Positions 1 to 5,181 are shown, numbered from the stretch's first letter. The stretch is DNA of 12,270 nt from an uncultured Oscillospiraceae bacterium (GCA_934661715.1 CAKUJL010000029.1:1-12270), one strand, 5' to 3'. Notes: generated by a model not told the origin, from the letters alone. Translations and numbers: made by a program.

Positions 1-24
1 TTCCATACCCTTGCGGGTGATCTT

Positions 25-53
25 ATTTTACAAGATAGAACAAATTTTGTCAA
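25..53 (-). promoter_or_regulatory. Sigma-A promoter directing transcription off the left edge
   Basis: The minus strand has a perfect -35 TTGACA (48-53), a 17-base spacer, and a -10 TAAAAT (25-30) differing from consensus at one base, in a locally AT-rich patch. The predicted start is near position 18. The minus strand then reads into an ATG at 6-4 followed by GAA, but there is too little sequence to name the gene or RNA it serves. Confidence 0.75.
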
Positions 54-83
54 TCCAGTGATTTTGAACGCACCAAAGGCCTC

Positions 84-263
84 CACCGCACCCAACAAAG
101 GCTCCCCTTGCGGCAAGGGGAGCTGTCACCGAAGGTGACTGAGGGGATTGAGCGCTGGTCGCCGGACGCAGTTCGTAATTTGCAGCATTCTACCGCACAA
201 TCCCTCAGTCAACTGGCGCTGACAGCTCCCTTTACACAAAGGAGCCTTTTTTCTGGTGCGGTG
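84..263. repeat. MITE-like long inverted-repeat element
   Basis: The left arm (84-150) and right arm (198-263) are imperfect inverted copies. They share caccgcacc/ggtgcggtg at the outer ends, then aaaggctcc/ggagccttt, the agctgtcacc-type segment and gactgagggg-attg. The left arm carries its own perfect hairpins (102-122 and 125-139). A 47-bp centre (151-197) has no coding capacity. This looks like the small non-autonomous palindromic repeats scattered between genes in gut Clostridia. No transposase is present and no clear target duplication is seen. Confidence 0.8.
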
Positions 264-273
264 CTCCCATACA

Positions 274-311
274 CCCCTGTAGGGGCGGACGACTCTGTCC
301 GCCCCCTTTTT
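274..311. repeat. Short GC-rich hairpin repeat with T run
   Basis: A perfect 9-bp stem (282-290 with 297-305, 6-nt loop) is followed on the plus strand by C and five Ts (307-311). The GGGG of its left arm can instead pair with CCCCT at 274-278. It lies 15 bp beyond the tail-like gene's stop, so it may protect or end that minus-strand mRNA, although the T run is on the plus side. It resembles a dispersed intergenic repeat more than a dedicated terminator. Confidence 0.55.
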
Positions 312-320
312 CTGCCCATT

Positions 321-1316
321 TTACAACAAAACCATCGCGTAATCGTAGACGATACAAGAAGACCCGCTGACGCTGAGCCGAACCTGCGCCACCTGCGCCC
401 CATCCGGCACATCCATCGCGTACCGTCTCAATTTGCACGCCGTCCCGCCCGGCAAGACCTCGTCCGCGATGCTCTTGACCGTCAGCGTCGTAAACGAACC
501 CGAGCTTGCAAACCGCACCGACACCGTCGGAACCGCCGCCGTCGCGTGTACCAGAATCTCCGCCCGCTTCGTCCCCGCCGGGAGCGAAATGCCGCTGCAA
601 GTGGCCGTGCCCGTGTTGTAGCTCGACGGCGTGACGTCAAACTTCACATACGACAGCGTCGCCGAGTACATCGTCTTGTCCTCGATCCAGAGCTTCATCG
701 TGTACGTGAAATTCGGGTCGAGCGCCTGATTGATCGTGTATTCCGCCGCGGATTCCGTCGCGTCCGAGTAGTGGTTGATCACGCCCATCGCCGTCTCACA
801 CAGCTTCGTCGACCCCTTCCAGATCGAGAGCTTCATGTGCGCCGGTGTGCCGGTAGACGTCGAAGACCCGGTCTTGAGCGTCAGCTTCGTCGCCACGCAG
901 TACCCGTCCGGCCGGAACGTAAAAATATCCGCCCAGACCTTTTCCGACACGATCTCGTTCGAGATCACCGCCCCATTGAACCCCGTGGCCCCGCTGAACG
1001 ACACGGTTGCGCTCGACGGACAAACCGGCGCCAGCTGAAGCTTTTTGTTGAGAAACAAAAGCCCGCCCGAATACGTGTCCATCAGCGACGTGTCCTGAAA
1101 CGCGTCCACGATCATCCCTTCTGCAAACGCCGGCCGCCCGCCGTTGTGCGCCTGAACAGCGAGCAGCCCGCCCAGCGTCACGAGCCCCGATTCCGCCAGC
1201 CGCACGGATCTGCCGCCGTTCTCGTCCAGCCGCGAAAAATTGTCGTTCATCTGCTCCAAGCTCACCGGGTCCTCCGGCACCCATTTGCAAAGCCCCAAAT
1301 GCTCCGTTCTGGTCAT
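321..1316 (-). CDS. Hypothetical protein with phage-tail-like N-terminus
   Basis: I do not recognise a named family for this 331-residue protein. The N-terminus (RTEHLGLCKWVPEDPVSLEQ, then MNDNFSRLDENGG) resembles the short attachment segment seen at the start of many phage tail-fibre and baseplate-associated proteins of gut Clostridia. The rest is rich in Thr, Ser, Gly and Ala with alternating hydrophobic residues (for example TATCSGISLPAGTKRAEILV and FTTLTVKSIADEVL), which suggests beta-sandwich modules. There is no signal peptide, transmembrane segment or catalytic motif. The ATG at 1316 is preceded by AGGAGG with an 8-base spacer. No capsid, tail-tube or lysis genes flank it, so it is either a domesticated phage piece, the remnant of a prophage, or an independent surface or structural protein. 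The gene is intact, with base composition like its neighbours. Confidence 0.75.
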   Translation of the reverse strand: MTRTEHLGLCKWVPEDPVSLEQMNDNFSRLDENGGRSVRLAESGLVTLGGLLAVQAHNGGRPAFAEGMIVDAFQDTSLMDTYSGGLLFLNKKLQLAPVCPSSATVSFSGATGFNGAVISNEIVSEKVWADIFTFRPDGYCVATKLTLKTGSSTSTGTPAHMKLSIWKGSTKLCETAMGVINHYSDATESAAEYTINQALDPNFTYTMKLWIEDKTMYSATLSYVKFDVTPSSYNTGTATCSGISLPAGTKRAEILVHATAAVPTVSVRFASSGSFTTLTVKSIADEVLPGGTACKLRRYAMDVPDGAQVAQVRLSVSGSSCIVYDYAMVLL

Positions 1317-1370
1317 AAAAAAATCCTCCTGTAAGTTATTTAGGGGAAACCCCCTTCACTCACAGGAGAA
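1317..1370 (-). promoter_or_regulatory. SD-containing terminator-like hairpin before the tail-like gene
   Basis: The minus-strand RNA can form a 12-bp stem (arms 1359-1370 and 1324-1335, two G-U pairs) around an inner AGGGG/CCCCU hairpin (1342-1355). The 3' arm contains AGGAGG (1325-1330), the ribosome binding site of the next gene. It is followed directly by seven Us (1317-1323) and then the AUG at 1316. The element has the shape of an intrinsic terminator for ymfI and of a structure that hides the start site. Pairing is seen in sequence; function is inferred. Confidence 0.65.
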
Positions 1371-1407
1371 AATTTATCGTTTGTTGTACGAGACCGTGCA
1401 ACTTGCC

Positions 1408-2106
1408 TCACGTGATCACGAACCCGCCGTTCACGCCCAGCACCTGCCCCGTGACAAACCCCGCGTCCGCCAGAAACACCATCGCCTTCGCAATGTCCTC
1501 CGGCGTCCCCAGCTTCTCCAGCGGCGTCTGTTCGCGAAGCGAGTCCATGACCTCCGGCGCGACGTTCGCGCACATGTCCGTCTGAATCACGCCCGGCGCG
1601 ATGCAGTTGACGCGGATGCCGCTCGGCCCGAGCTCCTGCGCCAGCGCCTTGGAAAGCGCGATCACCGCGCCCTTTGTTGCAGAATACGCCGCCTCACACG
1701 ACGCACCCACCTGTCCCCACATGGAGCTCACCGTCACGATCGCGCCCGCCTGCTTTTTCAGCATCCCCGGCAAGGCCGCGCGAATGCAGTGGAACATCCC
1801 GTCGACATTCACCGCAAAGATCCGACGCCACTCGTCCGGCGAAATGTCCGAGATCAGCCCAAAATGCGCGATCCCCGCATTGCAGACCAAAACGTCCAAG
1901 TCCGGCACCTTCGCAAACGCACCCTGCACCTGCGCCTCGTCCGCCACATCACAGCAGATCGCCGCAGCCCCCGTCTCCCGCGAGAGCGCGGCCGCCAATT
2001 CGTGACTCCTCTCGTATAAAAACCAGACCCGGTCGCCCCGCGCGGAAAATTCCCGCACCGCCGCCGCGCCAATCCCCCGGCTTCCGCCGGAAATCAAAAC
2101 ATTCAT
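1408..2106 (-). CDS. ymfI: SDR oxidoreductase, EF-P 5-aminopentanone reductase (YmfI-like)
   Basis: In B. subtilis YmfI is the short-chain dehydrogenase/reductase that completes the 5-aminopentanol modification of translation factor EF-P by reducing the 5-aminopentanone intermediate. The 232-residue product is a classical SDR: nucleotide motif GGSRGIG (7-13), NAG (76-78), catalytic S128, Y141 and K145 (YSATK), then PGVIQTDM and a GQVLGVNGGF end. The stretch SSMWGQVGASCEAAYSATKG, with the following ELGPSGIRVNCIAPGV, is closer to the YmfI group than to FabG, whose product is otherwise alike. I use the ATG at 2106 (GAGGTG 4 bases upstream). A TTG at 2118 is possible but has no site. It lies alone after the S1 terminator, away from efp. 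FabG-like activity is the main alternative. Confidence 0.85.
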   Translation of the reverse strand: MNVLISGGSRGIGAAAVREFSARGDRVWFLYERSHELAAALSRETGAAAICCDVADEAQVQGAFAKVPDLDVLVCNAGIAHFGLISDISPDEWRRIFAVNVDGMFHCIRAALPGMLKKQAGAIVTVSSMWGQVGASCEAAYSATKGAVIALSKALAQELGPSGIRVNCIAPGVIQTDMCANVAPEVMDSLREQTPLEKLGTPEDIAKAMVFLADAGFVTGQVLGVNGGFVIT

Positions 2107-2116
2107 ACTGCACCTC

Positions 2117-2153
2117 AAAAAAATCGCCCTTTTCCCACGAAAAGGGCGATTTT
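2117..2153 (-). terminator. Strong intrinsic terminator after the S1 gene
   Basis: A perfect 14-bp inverted repeat (arms 2120-2133 and 2140-2153, 6-nt loop) with a GGGCG core is followed on the minus strand by seven Ts. This is a textbook rho-independent terminator and marks the end of the yabM-yabR type operon. The T run abuts the GAGGTG ribosome binding site of the next gene, so that gene depends on read-through or on a promoter inside the S1 gene. Confidence 0.93.
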
Positions 2154-2156
2154 GCG

Positions 2157-2627
2157 TTATCTGCGTCTCGTTTTTGTTTTATGCTCCGAATACTGCTTGA
2201 TCGAAGACATTTTGCTGCTGGACTCCGACATAAACTGCTTGAGCATATCGTCGAACGATTTCTGTTGCGGCTGGGCCGGCGCGGAATTGGCCGGGCGCGG
2301 CGCACTCGTCCGTTCGCCGGAAGGAGCGCCCGTGTTCGTTCTCGGCGCAGCGTTGAAGTTAGAGCGCTGGCGCGAAAACTGCGGCTTGGCCGGCGCGGGA
2401 AGGGTCCTCTTGATGGAGAGGTTCGTCTTGCCGTTTTCCCGGCTGATGATCATGACCTTCACGTCCTGCCCCTCGGTGAGGTGCTCGCGAATATCGCTGA
2501 CATAGGCGTGCGCGATCTCCGAGATATGAACCATGCCGGTCGACCCGTCCGGCAGCGCGACAAACGCCCCGAATTTCGTCAGACTCTTGACCTTTCCTTC
2601 CACAACTGCTCCAACTGTAAGCTCCAT
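2157..2627 (-). CDS. S1-domain RNA-binding protein (YabR-like)
   Basis: The 156-residue protein has one N-terminal S1 domain (about 4-75: VGAVVEGKVKSLTKFGAFVA, then GSTGMVHISEIA and VKVMIISRENGKTNLSIK), an OB fold that binds single-stranded RNA. A linker rich in Pro, Ala, Arg and Ser (about 76-122) is probably disordered. It ends with a short conserved helix, SFDDMLKQFMSESSSKMSSIKQ, and a basic KTKTRRR end. The S1-linker-helix layout is typical of the clostridial protein at this site and corresponds to yabR next to divIC in B. subtilis. Its function is not well defined; polynucleotide phosphorylase-like S1 domains suggest a role on mRNA or ribosomes. The start is ATG at 2627 and no in-frame alternative exists before a stop. 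A strong terminator begins 4 bases after its stop codon. Confidence 0.92.
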   Translation of the reverse strand: MELTVGAVVEGKVKSLTKFGAFVALPDGSTGMVHISEIAHAYVSDIREHLTEGQDVKVMIISRENGKTNLSIKRTLPAPAKPQFSRQRSNFNAAPRTNTGAPSGERTSAPRPANSAPAQPQQKSFDDMLKQFMSESSSKMSSIKQYSEHKTKTRRR

Positions 2628-2692
2628 ATGTCGTTTCGTTCTCCCATATTATTTCAATCCCGCAGGTCACAGACCCACGAAACAGCTTGCGC
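2628..2692 (-). promoter_or_regulatory. Candidate folded leader of the S1-domain gene
   Basis: The 65-bp gap between divIC and the S1 gene can fold in the minus-strand RNA. GUUUCGU (2677-2683) pairs perfectly with ACGAAAC (2633-2639), enclosing a small GGUC-UGU-GACC hairpin (2665-2675). The only Shine-Dalgarno-like sequence, GGGAG (2641-2645), lies inside this loop and is 13 bases from the ATG, which is long. The closing arm falls between the two. This is an inference from base pairing alone. Confidence 0.4.
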
Positions 2693-2971
2693 TTATTTGC
2701 CGACGTCGTAAAAAATGATGTCGCCCTCGTCGACCATGCCGAGCTTATCCCGCGCGACGGCCTCGACGCCCGCGTCGGTTCCCAATGCGTCGATCGCGTC
2801 CTGAATGCGGTTGTTTTCCTGCGTGGCCGCGGCAATGCTGCCGGTCAGCGTCGCCTCCTGCTCGTTCTTCTCGGTGATCTGCTGGCGCAGGGACACCAGC
2901 GTAACAGTAGCGTACACCACCAGAATCAGAATGACCAGCTTCACCAGAAGCGAAGACTTGACGAACTTCAT
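2693..2971 (-). CDS. divIC: Septum formation initiator, DivIC/FtsB family
   Basis: DivIC is a bitopic membrane protein that pairs with FtsL and DivIB in the divisome to activate septal peptidoglycan synthesis. The 92-residue product has a short cytoplasmic start (MKFVKSS), one transmembrane segment (about 8-27), an extracellular coiled coil rich in Gln and Glu (about 28-62), and the conserved end VEAVARDKLGMVDEGDIIFYD, the FtsB/DivIC signature. The frame is open 28 codons upstream to 3055, but the conserved family start is the MKFVK methionine at 2971. A GGGGCAAGG stretch upstream is an acceptable though weak ribosome binding site. The gene sits between yabQ and the S1 gene exactly as in B. 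subtilis. The upstream yabQ frame overlaps it out of phase. Confidence 0.95.
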   Translation of the reverse strand: MKFVKSSLLVKLVILILVVYATVTLVSLRQQITEKNEQEATLTGSIAAATQENNRIQDAIDALGTDAGVEAVARDKLGMVDEGDIIFYDVGK

Positions 2972-3413
2972 GCTTAGCCTTGCCCCTTTCAGAATCCGTG
3001 CGTTCGCCTGTAAGTATCTTATCGATAATTGTACCCCATTTTTTGCAGCTTGCAAAGAGGTTTTTCAAAAAAATTTTCAGTTTTTTTAAGACCCACCGCA
3101 CCGGCCGCAAAAGAAACCGCAGCGCCGCCGTGAAAGCGCGAAGAACGCCCCGGCTCGCCGTGCCAAAATACAAAGCCGCGCCCAAAATCGCCGCCGGAAA
3201 GACGAACAGCCGCGCTTCGCCTCTTCCCGGATAGAGCGCAAACGCGAGGAAAGCCAGCAGAAGCACCGCGGCAAAAACCGCGTCCGAAAGGCCTGTCAGC
3301 TTCGGGCACACGCGCCTTCCCGCCCGCAGCACATCGTACACAAGTCCGAGCGCCGCGCCGAGCCCGACCGCCAGCAAAAACTGCCCGGCCTGAAGACCGA
3401 CCGGAAGCTCCAT
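2745..3413 (-). CDS. yabQ: Spore cortex biosynthesis membrane protein YabQ (3' end uncertain)
   Basis: YabQ is a membrane protein located around the forespore in B. subtilis and required for spore cortex formation. The N-terminus MELPVGLQAGQFLLAVGLGAALGLVYDVLR is typical. Hydrophobic segments lie at about residues 10-28, 43-60 and 68-88, followed by a basic region rich in Lys and Arg (about 98-135). The start at 3413 overlaps the yabP stop by one base. The oddity is the 3' end. The open frame, 222 codons, continues 227 bp into divIC, where its last 75 or so residues are Arg/Gly/His-rich out-of-frame divIC sequence. A stop in the +1-insertion frame (TAA) lies 2 bases before the divIC ATG, and the -1 frame stops at 3019. 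The functional protein is probably about 130-150 residues. Either a true long overlap or a frameshift or sequencing indel near the A7/T7 runs (3067-3087) or the GGGG at the end of yabQ would explain this. Confidence 0.8.
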   Translation of the reverse strand: MELPVGLQAGQFLLAVGLGAALGLVYDVLRAGRRVCPKLTGLSDAVFAAVLLLAFLAFALYPGRGEARLFVFPAAILGAALYFGTASRGVLRAFTAALRFLLRPVRWVLKKLKIFLKNLFASCKKWGTIIDKILTGERTDSERGKAKHEVRQVFASGEAGHSDSGGVRYCYAGVPAPADHREERAGGDADRQHCRGHAGKQPHSGRDRRIGNRRGRRGRRAG

Positions 3414-3694
3414 CAGCCGAACAGCCGCGCAAGAAAGCTCCCCGCCGGCTGCGCGTCCTCATAGCTAAGACTGTCGATCGTCCCGTCGACCAGAACCTCA
3501 CCGCCGTCGAGCCGGAGAAGCTGCAAATGAAGCCCCTCGCCCCGGACGATCAGAACGCCCTTCGTCGTCGTGAGCACGATGGTCGTTTCGTCGAAGCTCT
3601 CGACCTCCACGACGCCCGTCATATGAAGCCGCGCCCGCCCGTCCAACTGGAGCTGGTGCGGGGCCTCGATGGAAGCTGCCTGCGGATTTGTCAT
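3413..3694 (-). CDS. yabP: Sporulation protein YabP
   Basis: YabP is a small protein made in the mother cell under sigma-E in B. subtilis and needed for normal spore formation; its biochemical role is unknown. The 93-residue product matches the family in length and pattern: QLQLDGRARLHMTGVVEVESFDETTIVL, then a TTKGVLIVRGEGLHLQLL core and a DGTIDSLSYED end with the typical FLARLFG tail. The whole protein reads as alternating beta strands. The start is ATG at 3694 with a GGGAGG site 7 bases upstream. The stop shares one base with the yabQ start (TGATG). The 57-bp gap to rqcP is the widest within the rqcP-yabQ run and contains TATACT (minus strand, 3726-3731), which could be part of a promoter. 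I see no convincing sigma-E -35 partner, so regulation is inferred from family knowledge only. Confidence 0.95.
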   Translation of the reverse strand: MTNPQAASIEAPHQLQLDGRARLHMTGVVEVESFDETTIVLTTTKGVLIVRGEGLHLQLLRLDGGEVLVDGTIDSLSYEDAQPAGSFLARLFG

Positions 3695-3751
3695 AACGCG
3701 CCCTCCCTTGCCGTACCGATGCTTCAGTATACGCAGAGGGCCGCGCCCATA

Positions 3752-3994
3752 TTACACGATCTCGCGGTACATCGCCGAAGCGTCGTCCTTGCGCACTGCC
3801 TCGGCCACGGCCAGAACCTCGACCTTGAGCGTCCGTGCGCCGAAGGCAATTTCGATCTGGTCTCCGACCTTCACATCGTAGCTTGCCTTCGCAGGCCGTC
3901 CGTTGACGGAAATCCGCGCGTTGTCGCACGCCTCGTTTGCAACCGTCCGGCGCTTGATGAGCCGGGAAACCTTCAGATATTTATCCAAACGCAT
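3752..3994 (-). CDS. rqcP: S4-domain RNA-binding protein RqcP (YabO)
   Basis: RqcP (B. subtilis YabO) is an S4-domain protein of ribosome-associated quality control. It binds the obstructed 50S subunit with peptidyl-tRNA and works with RqcH to add poly-alanine tails. The 80-residue product is essentially one S4 domain: MRLDKYLKVSRLIKRRTVANEACDNARISVNGRPAKASYDVKVGD (1-45), with the RLDKYL and RR..A..AC..GRISVNG pattern of the family (here NARISVNG), then IEIAFGARTLKVEVL. The basic residues R2, K5, K14, R15 and R16 are the expected RNA contacts. The start is ATG at 3994, with AGGAG at 4003-4007 and an 8-base spacer. Its place between mazG/hup and yabP matches yabO of B. subtilis exactly, which supports the symbol. 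An Hsp15-like S4 protein is the only real alternative. Confidence 0.93.
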   Translation of the reverse strand: MRLDKYLKVSRLIKRRTVANEACDNARISVNGRPAKASYDVKVGDQIEIAFGARTLKVEVLAVAEAVRKDDASAMYREIV

Positions 3995-4020
3995 AATAAA
4001 AACTCCTATGTCGCCTTATA

Positions 4021-4055
4021 GAAAATCGGGAAAGCTTCTTGAAGCCTTCCCGATT
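4021..4055 (-). terminator. Intrinsic terminator-like hairpin after hup
   Basis: Five bases after the hup stop the minus strand can form a stem of about 14 bp: arms at 4041-4055 and 4024-4038, one G/U pair, a loop of about 4 nt. It ends in GGG/CCC pairs followed by a short T run (TTTTC). Only 26 bp separate it from the rqcP start, which leaves no room for a full promoter. It probably ends part of the transcripts and lets some read through. Confidence 0.75.
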
Positions 4056-4060
4056 CGATA

Positions 4061-4336
4061 TTACTTGCTGATCTGATCCTTGAGCGCCTTGCCGGGCTTG
4101 AAGACGGGAACGGTGGTCGCGGGAATTTCGATGGGCTCCTTGGTCTTGGGGTTGCGGCCCATACGCGCCTCGCGGGCCTTGGTCTCGAAGCCGCCGAAGC
4201 CGACGAGCTGGACCTTATCGCCCTGGCACAGAGCCTCGGTGATGGTATCAAACGTTGCGCTGACAGCCTTCTCGGCGTCCTTCTTGCTCATGGCGCACTT
4301 CTTGGCGACCTCTGCGATCAGTTCGGTTTTATTCAT
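4061..4336 (-). CDS. hup: HU-family DNA-binding protein
   Basis: HU is a small dimeric nucleoid protein that bends DNA and supports replication and compaction. The 91-residue product has the usual length and sequence: MNKTELIAEVAKKCAMSKKDAEKAV (helical dimer part), the GFGGFETKAREAR segment (47-59), GRNPKTKEPIEIPA (60-73), which is the flexible DNA-binding arm with the intercalating proline, and a VPVFKPGKALKD end. I chose the ATG at 4336 because it begins the canonical HU N-terminus and follows an AGAGGAAG-type site; translation is open further upstream only within mazG in another frame. The gap from the mazG stop is 14 bp. HU is a frequent insertion between mazG and yabO in Clostridia. A terminator-like hairpin directly after the stop suggests an mRNA 3' end here, which would let this abundant protein be made at a higher level than the genes downstream. 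Confidence 0.97.
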   Translation of the reverse strand: MNKTELIAEVAKKCAMSKKDAEKAVSATFDTITEALCQGDKVQLVGFGGFETKAREARMGRNPKTKEPIEIPATTVPVFKPGKALKDQISK

Positions 4337-4350
4337 GATACTTCCTCTTT

Positions 4351-5154
4351 TCATGTATTTGTGGTTCGTTTTTCGGCAGAACCTGTGTGCTCCGGCGCCT
4401 TCTGCGCGGCCCAGAGCGACAACAATTCCTCGCGGGAGAGCGCCTCCAGCGACCGGCCCGCCTGCCGTGCGGCCGATTCCATTGCGCCAAAACGGCGGAT
4501 AAATTTTTCGCAGGCCCTGTGGAGGACAGCCTCCGGGTCTTCCTGCAGGAAAGCGGCAACATTGACCGCCGCAAACAGCAGATCGCCGAGCTCTTCTTCT
4601 GGGTCGGCCCCATCGCGAATTGCCTGGCGCAGCTCCGCCGTTTCTTCTTCTAGTTTGTCCAGACATTCCTCTGCCGATTCCCAGACAAAACCGCATTTGG
4701 CGGCTTTTTTCTGAATTTTCTCGCTGCGCCACGTGGCGGGGAGCGATTTTGCAACGCCCTCGAGCGTCTCGGTCACGGTCGTCTGGCCTTTTTCCTGTTT
4801 CTTGACCTCGTCCCAGCTTTTGGCCTCGCCGCCGAAAAGCGCGGGATGACGGAAAATGAGCTTTTTGCATTCGGCGTCGCACACATCGTCGAGCGTGAAG
4901 CGGCCCGCCTCGCGCTCAATGTCGGTGTGGAACAGAACCTGAAGCAGCACGTCCCCGAGCTCCTCGCGCATATGCGCCGGATCGTCGAGATCGAAGCCCT
5001 CGCAGGCCTCATACGCCTCCTCCAGAAAATTTCGCCGGATGGAAAGGTGGGTCTGTGCGCCGTCCCAAGGGCAGCCGCCCGGTGCGCGAAGAACCTCAAC
5101 AAGCTTCTGAAGATCGGCAAAGCCATAGCGGTCTTTGCTAGTAAAATTTATCAT
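4351..5154 (-). CDS. mazG: Nucleoside triphosphate pyrophosphohydrolase MazG
   Basis: MazG hydrolyses (d)NTPs to NMP and pyrophosphate, a nucleotide-sanitation activity that in E. coli also affects the ppGpp response. The 267-residue product has two tandem all-alpha MazG repeats. The first has CPWDGAQTHLSIRRNFLEEAYE (acidic metal ligands around E45, E46 and E49) and MREELGDVLLQVLFH (E64, E65, D68). The second has LEEETAEL (about 168-175) and EEELGDLLFAAVN (187-199). It lacks the N-terminal tetrapyrrole-methylase-like domain found fused in B. subtilis YabN. The start is ATG at 5154, preceded by an AAGAGGG site in the 27-bp gap after the flippase gene. The C-terminal tail after about residue 250 is polar and probably disordered. 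The position matches yabN in the conserved sporulation/division cluster. Confidence is high. Confidence 0.96.
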   Translation of the reverse strand: MINFTSKDRYGFADLQKLVEVLRAPGGCPWDGAQTHLSIRRNFLEEAYEACEGFDLDDPAHMREELGDVLLQVLFHTDIEREAGRFTLDDVCDAECKKLIFRHPALFGGEAKSWDEVKKQEKGQTTVTETLEGVAKSLPATWRSEKIQKKAAKCGFVWESAEECLDKLEEETAELRQAIRDGADPEEELGDLLFAAVNVAAFLQEDPEAVLHRACEKFIRRFGAMESAARQAGRSLEALSREELLSLWAAQKAPEHTGSAEKRTTNT

Positions 5155-5181
5155 AATTCGCCCTCTTTCGCAAGGCTTTTT

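Noticed and set aside
84..263. CRISPR-like repeat array
   Set aside because: There are only two arms in opposite orientation and no regular spacers; the structure is one large palindrome.
108..1334. Plus-strand open frame of 408 codons across the repeat and the tail-like gene
   Set aside because: It begins inside the inverted-repeat element, is Arg-rich, has no motifs, and is antisense to a gene with a strong ribosome binding site.
2665..2675. tRNA or T-box fragment in the divIC-S1 gap
   Set aside because: The 65-bp gap is too short, with no cloverleaf, no T-box bulge sequence and no terminator pairing.
2972..3055. Upstream start for divIC at 3055
   Set aside because: The extra 28 residues do not fit the family; the MKFVK start directly precedes the transmembrane segment and is the family pattern.
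3067..3087. Programmed -1 frameshift site in yabQ
   Set aside because: The A7 and T7 runs are slippery, but no downstream stimulatory structure or conserved frameshifted product is evident; kept only as one explanation for the odd yabQ end.
3695..3751. Sigma-E promoter upstream of yabP
   Set aside because: TATACT is present, but no recognisable sigma-E -35 partner at proper spacing could be found by eye.
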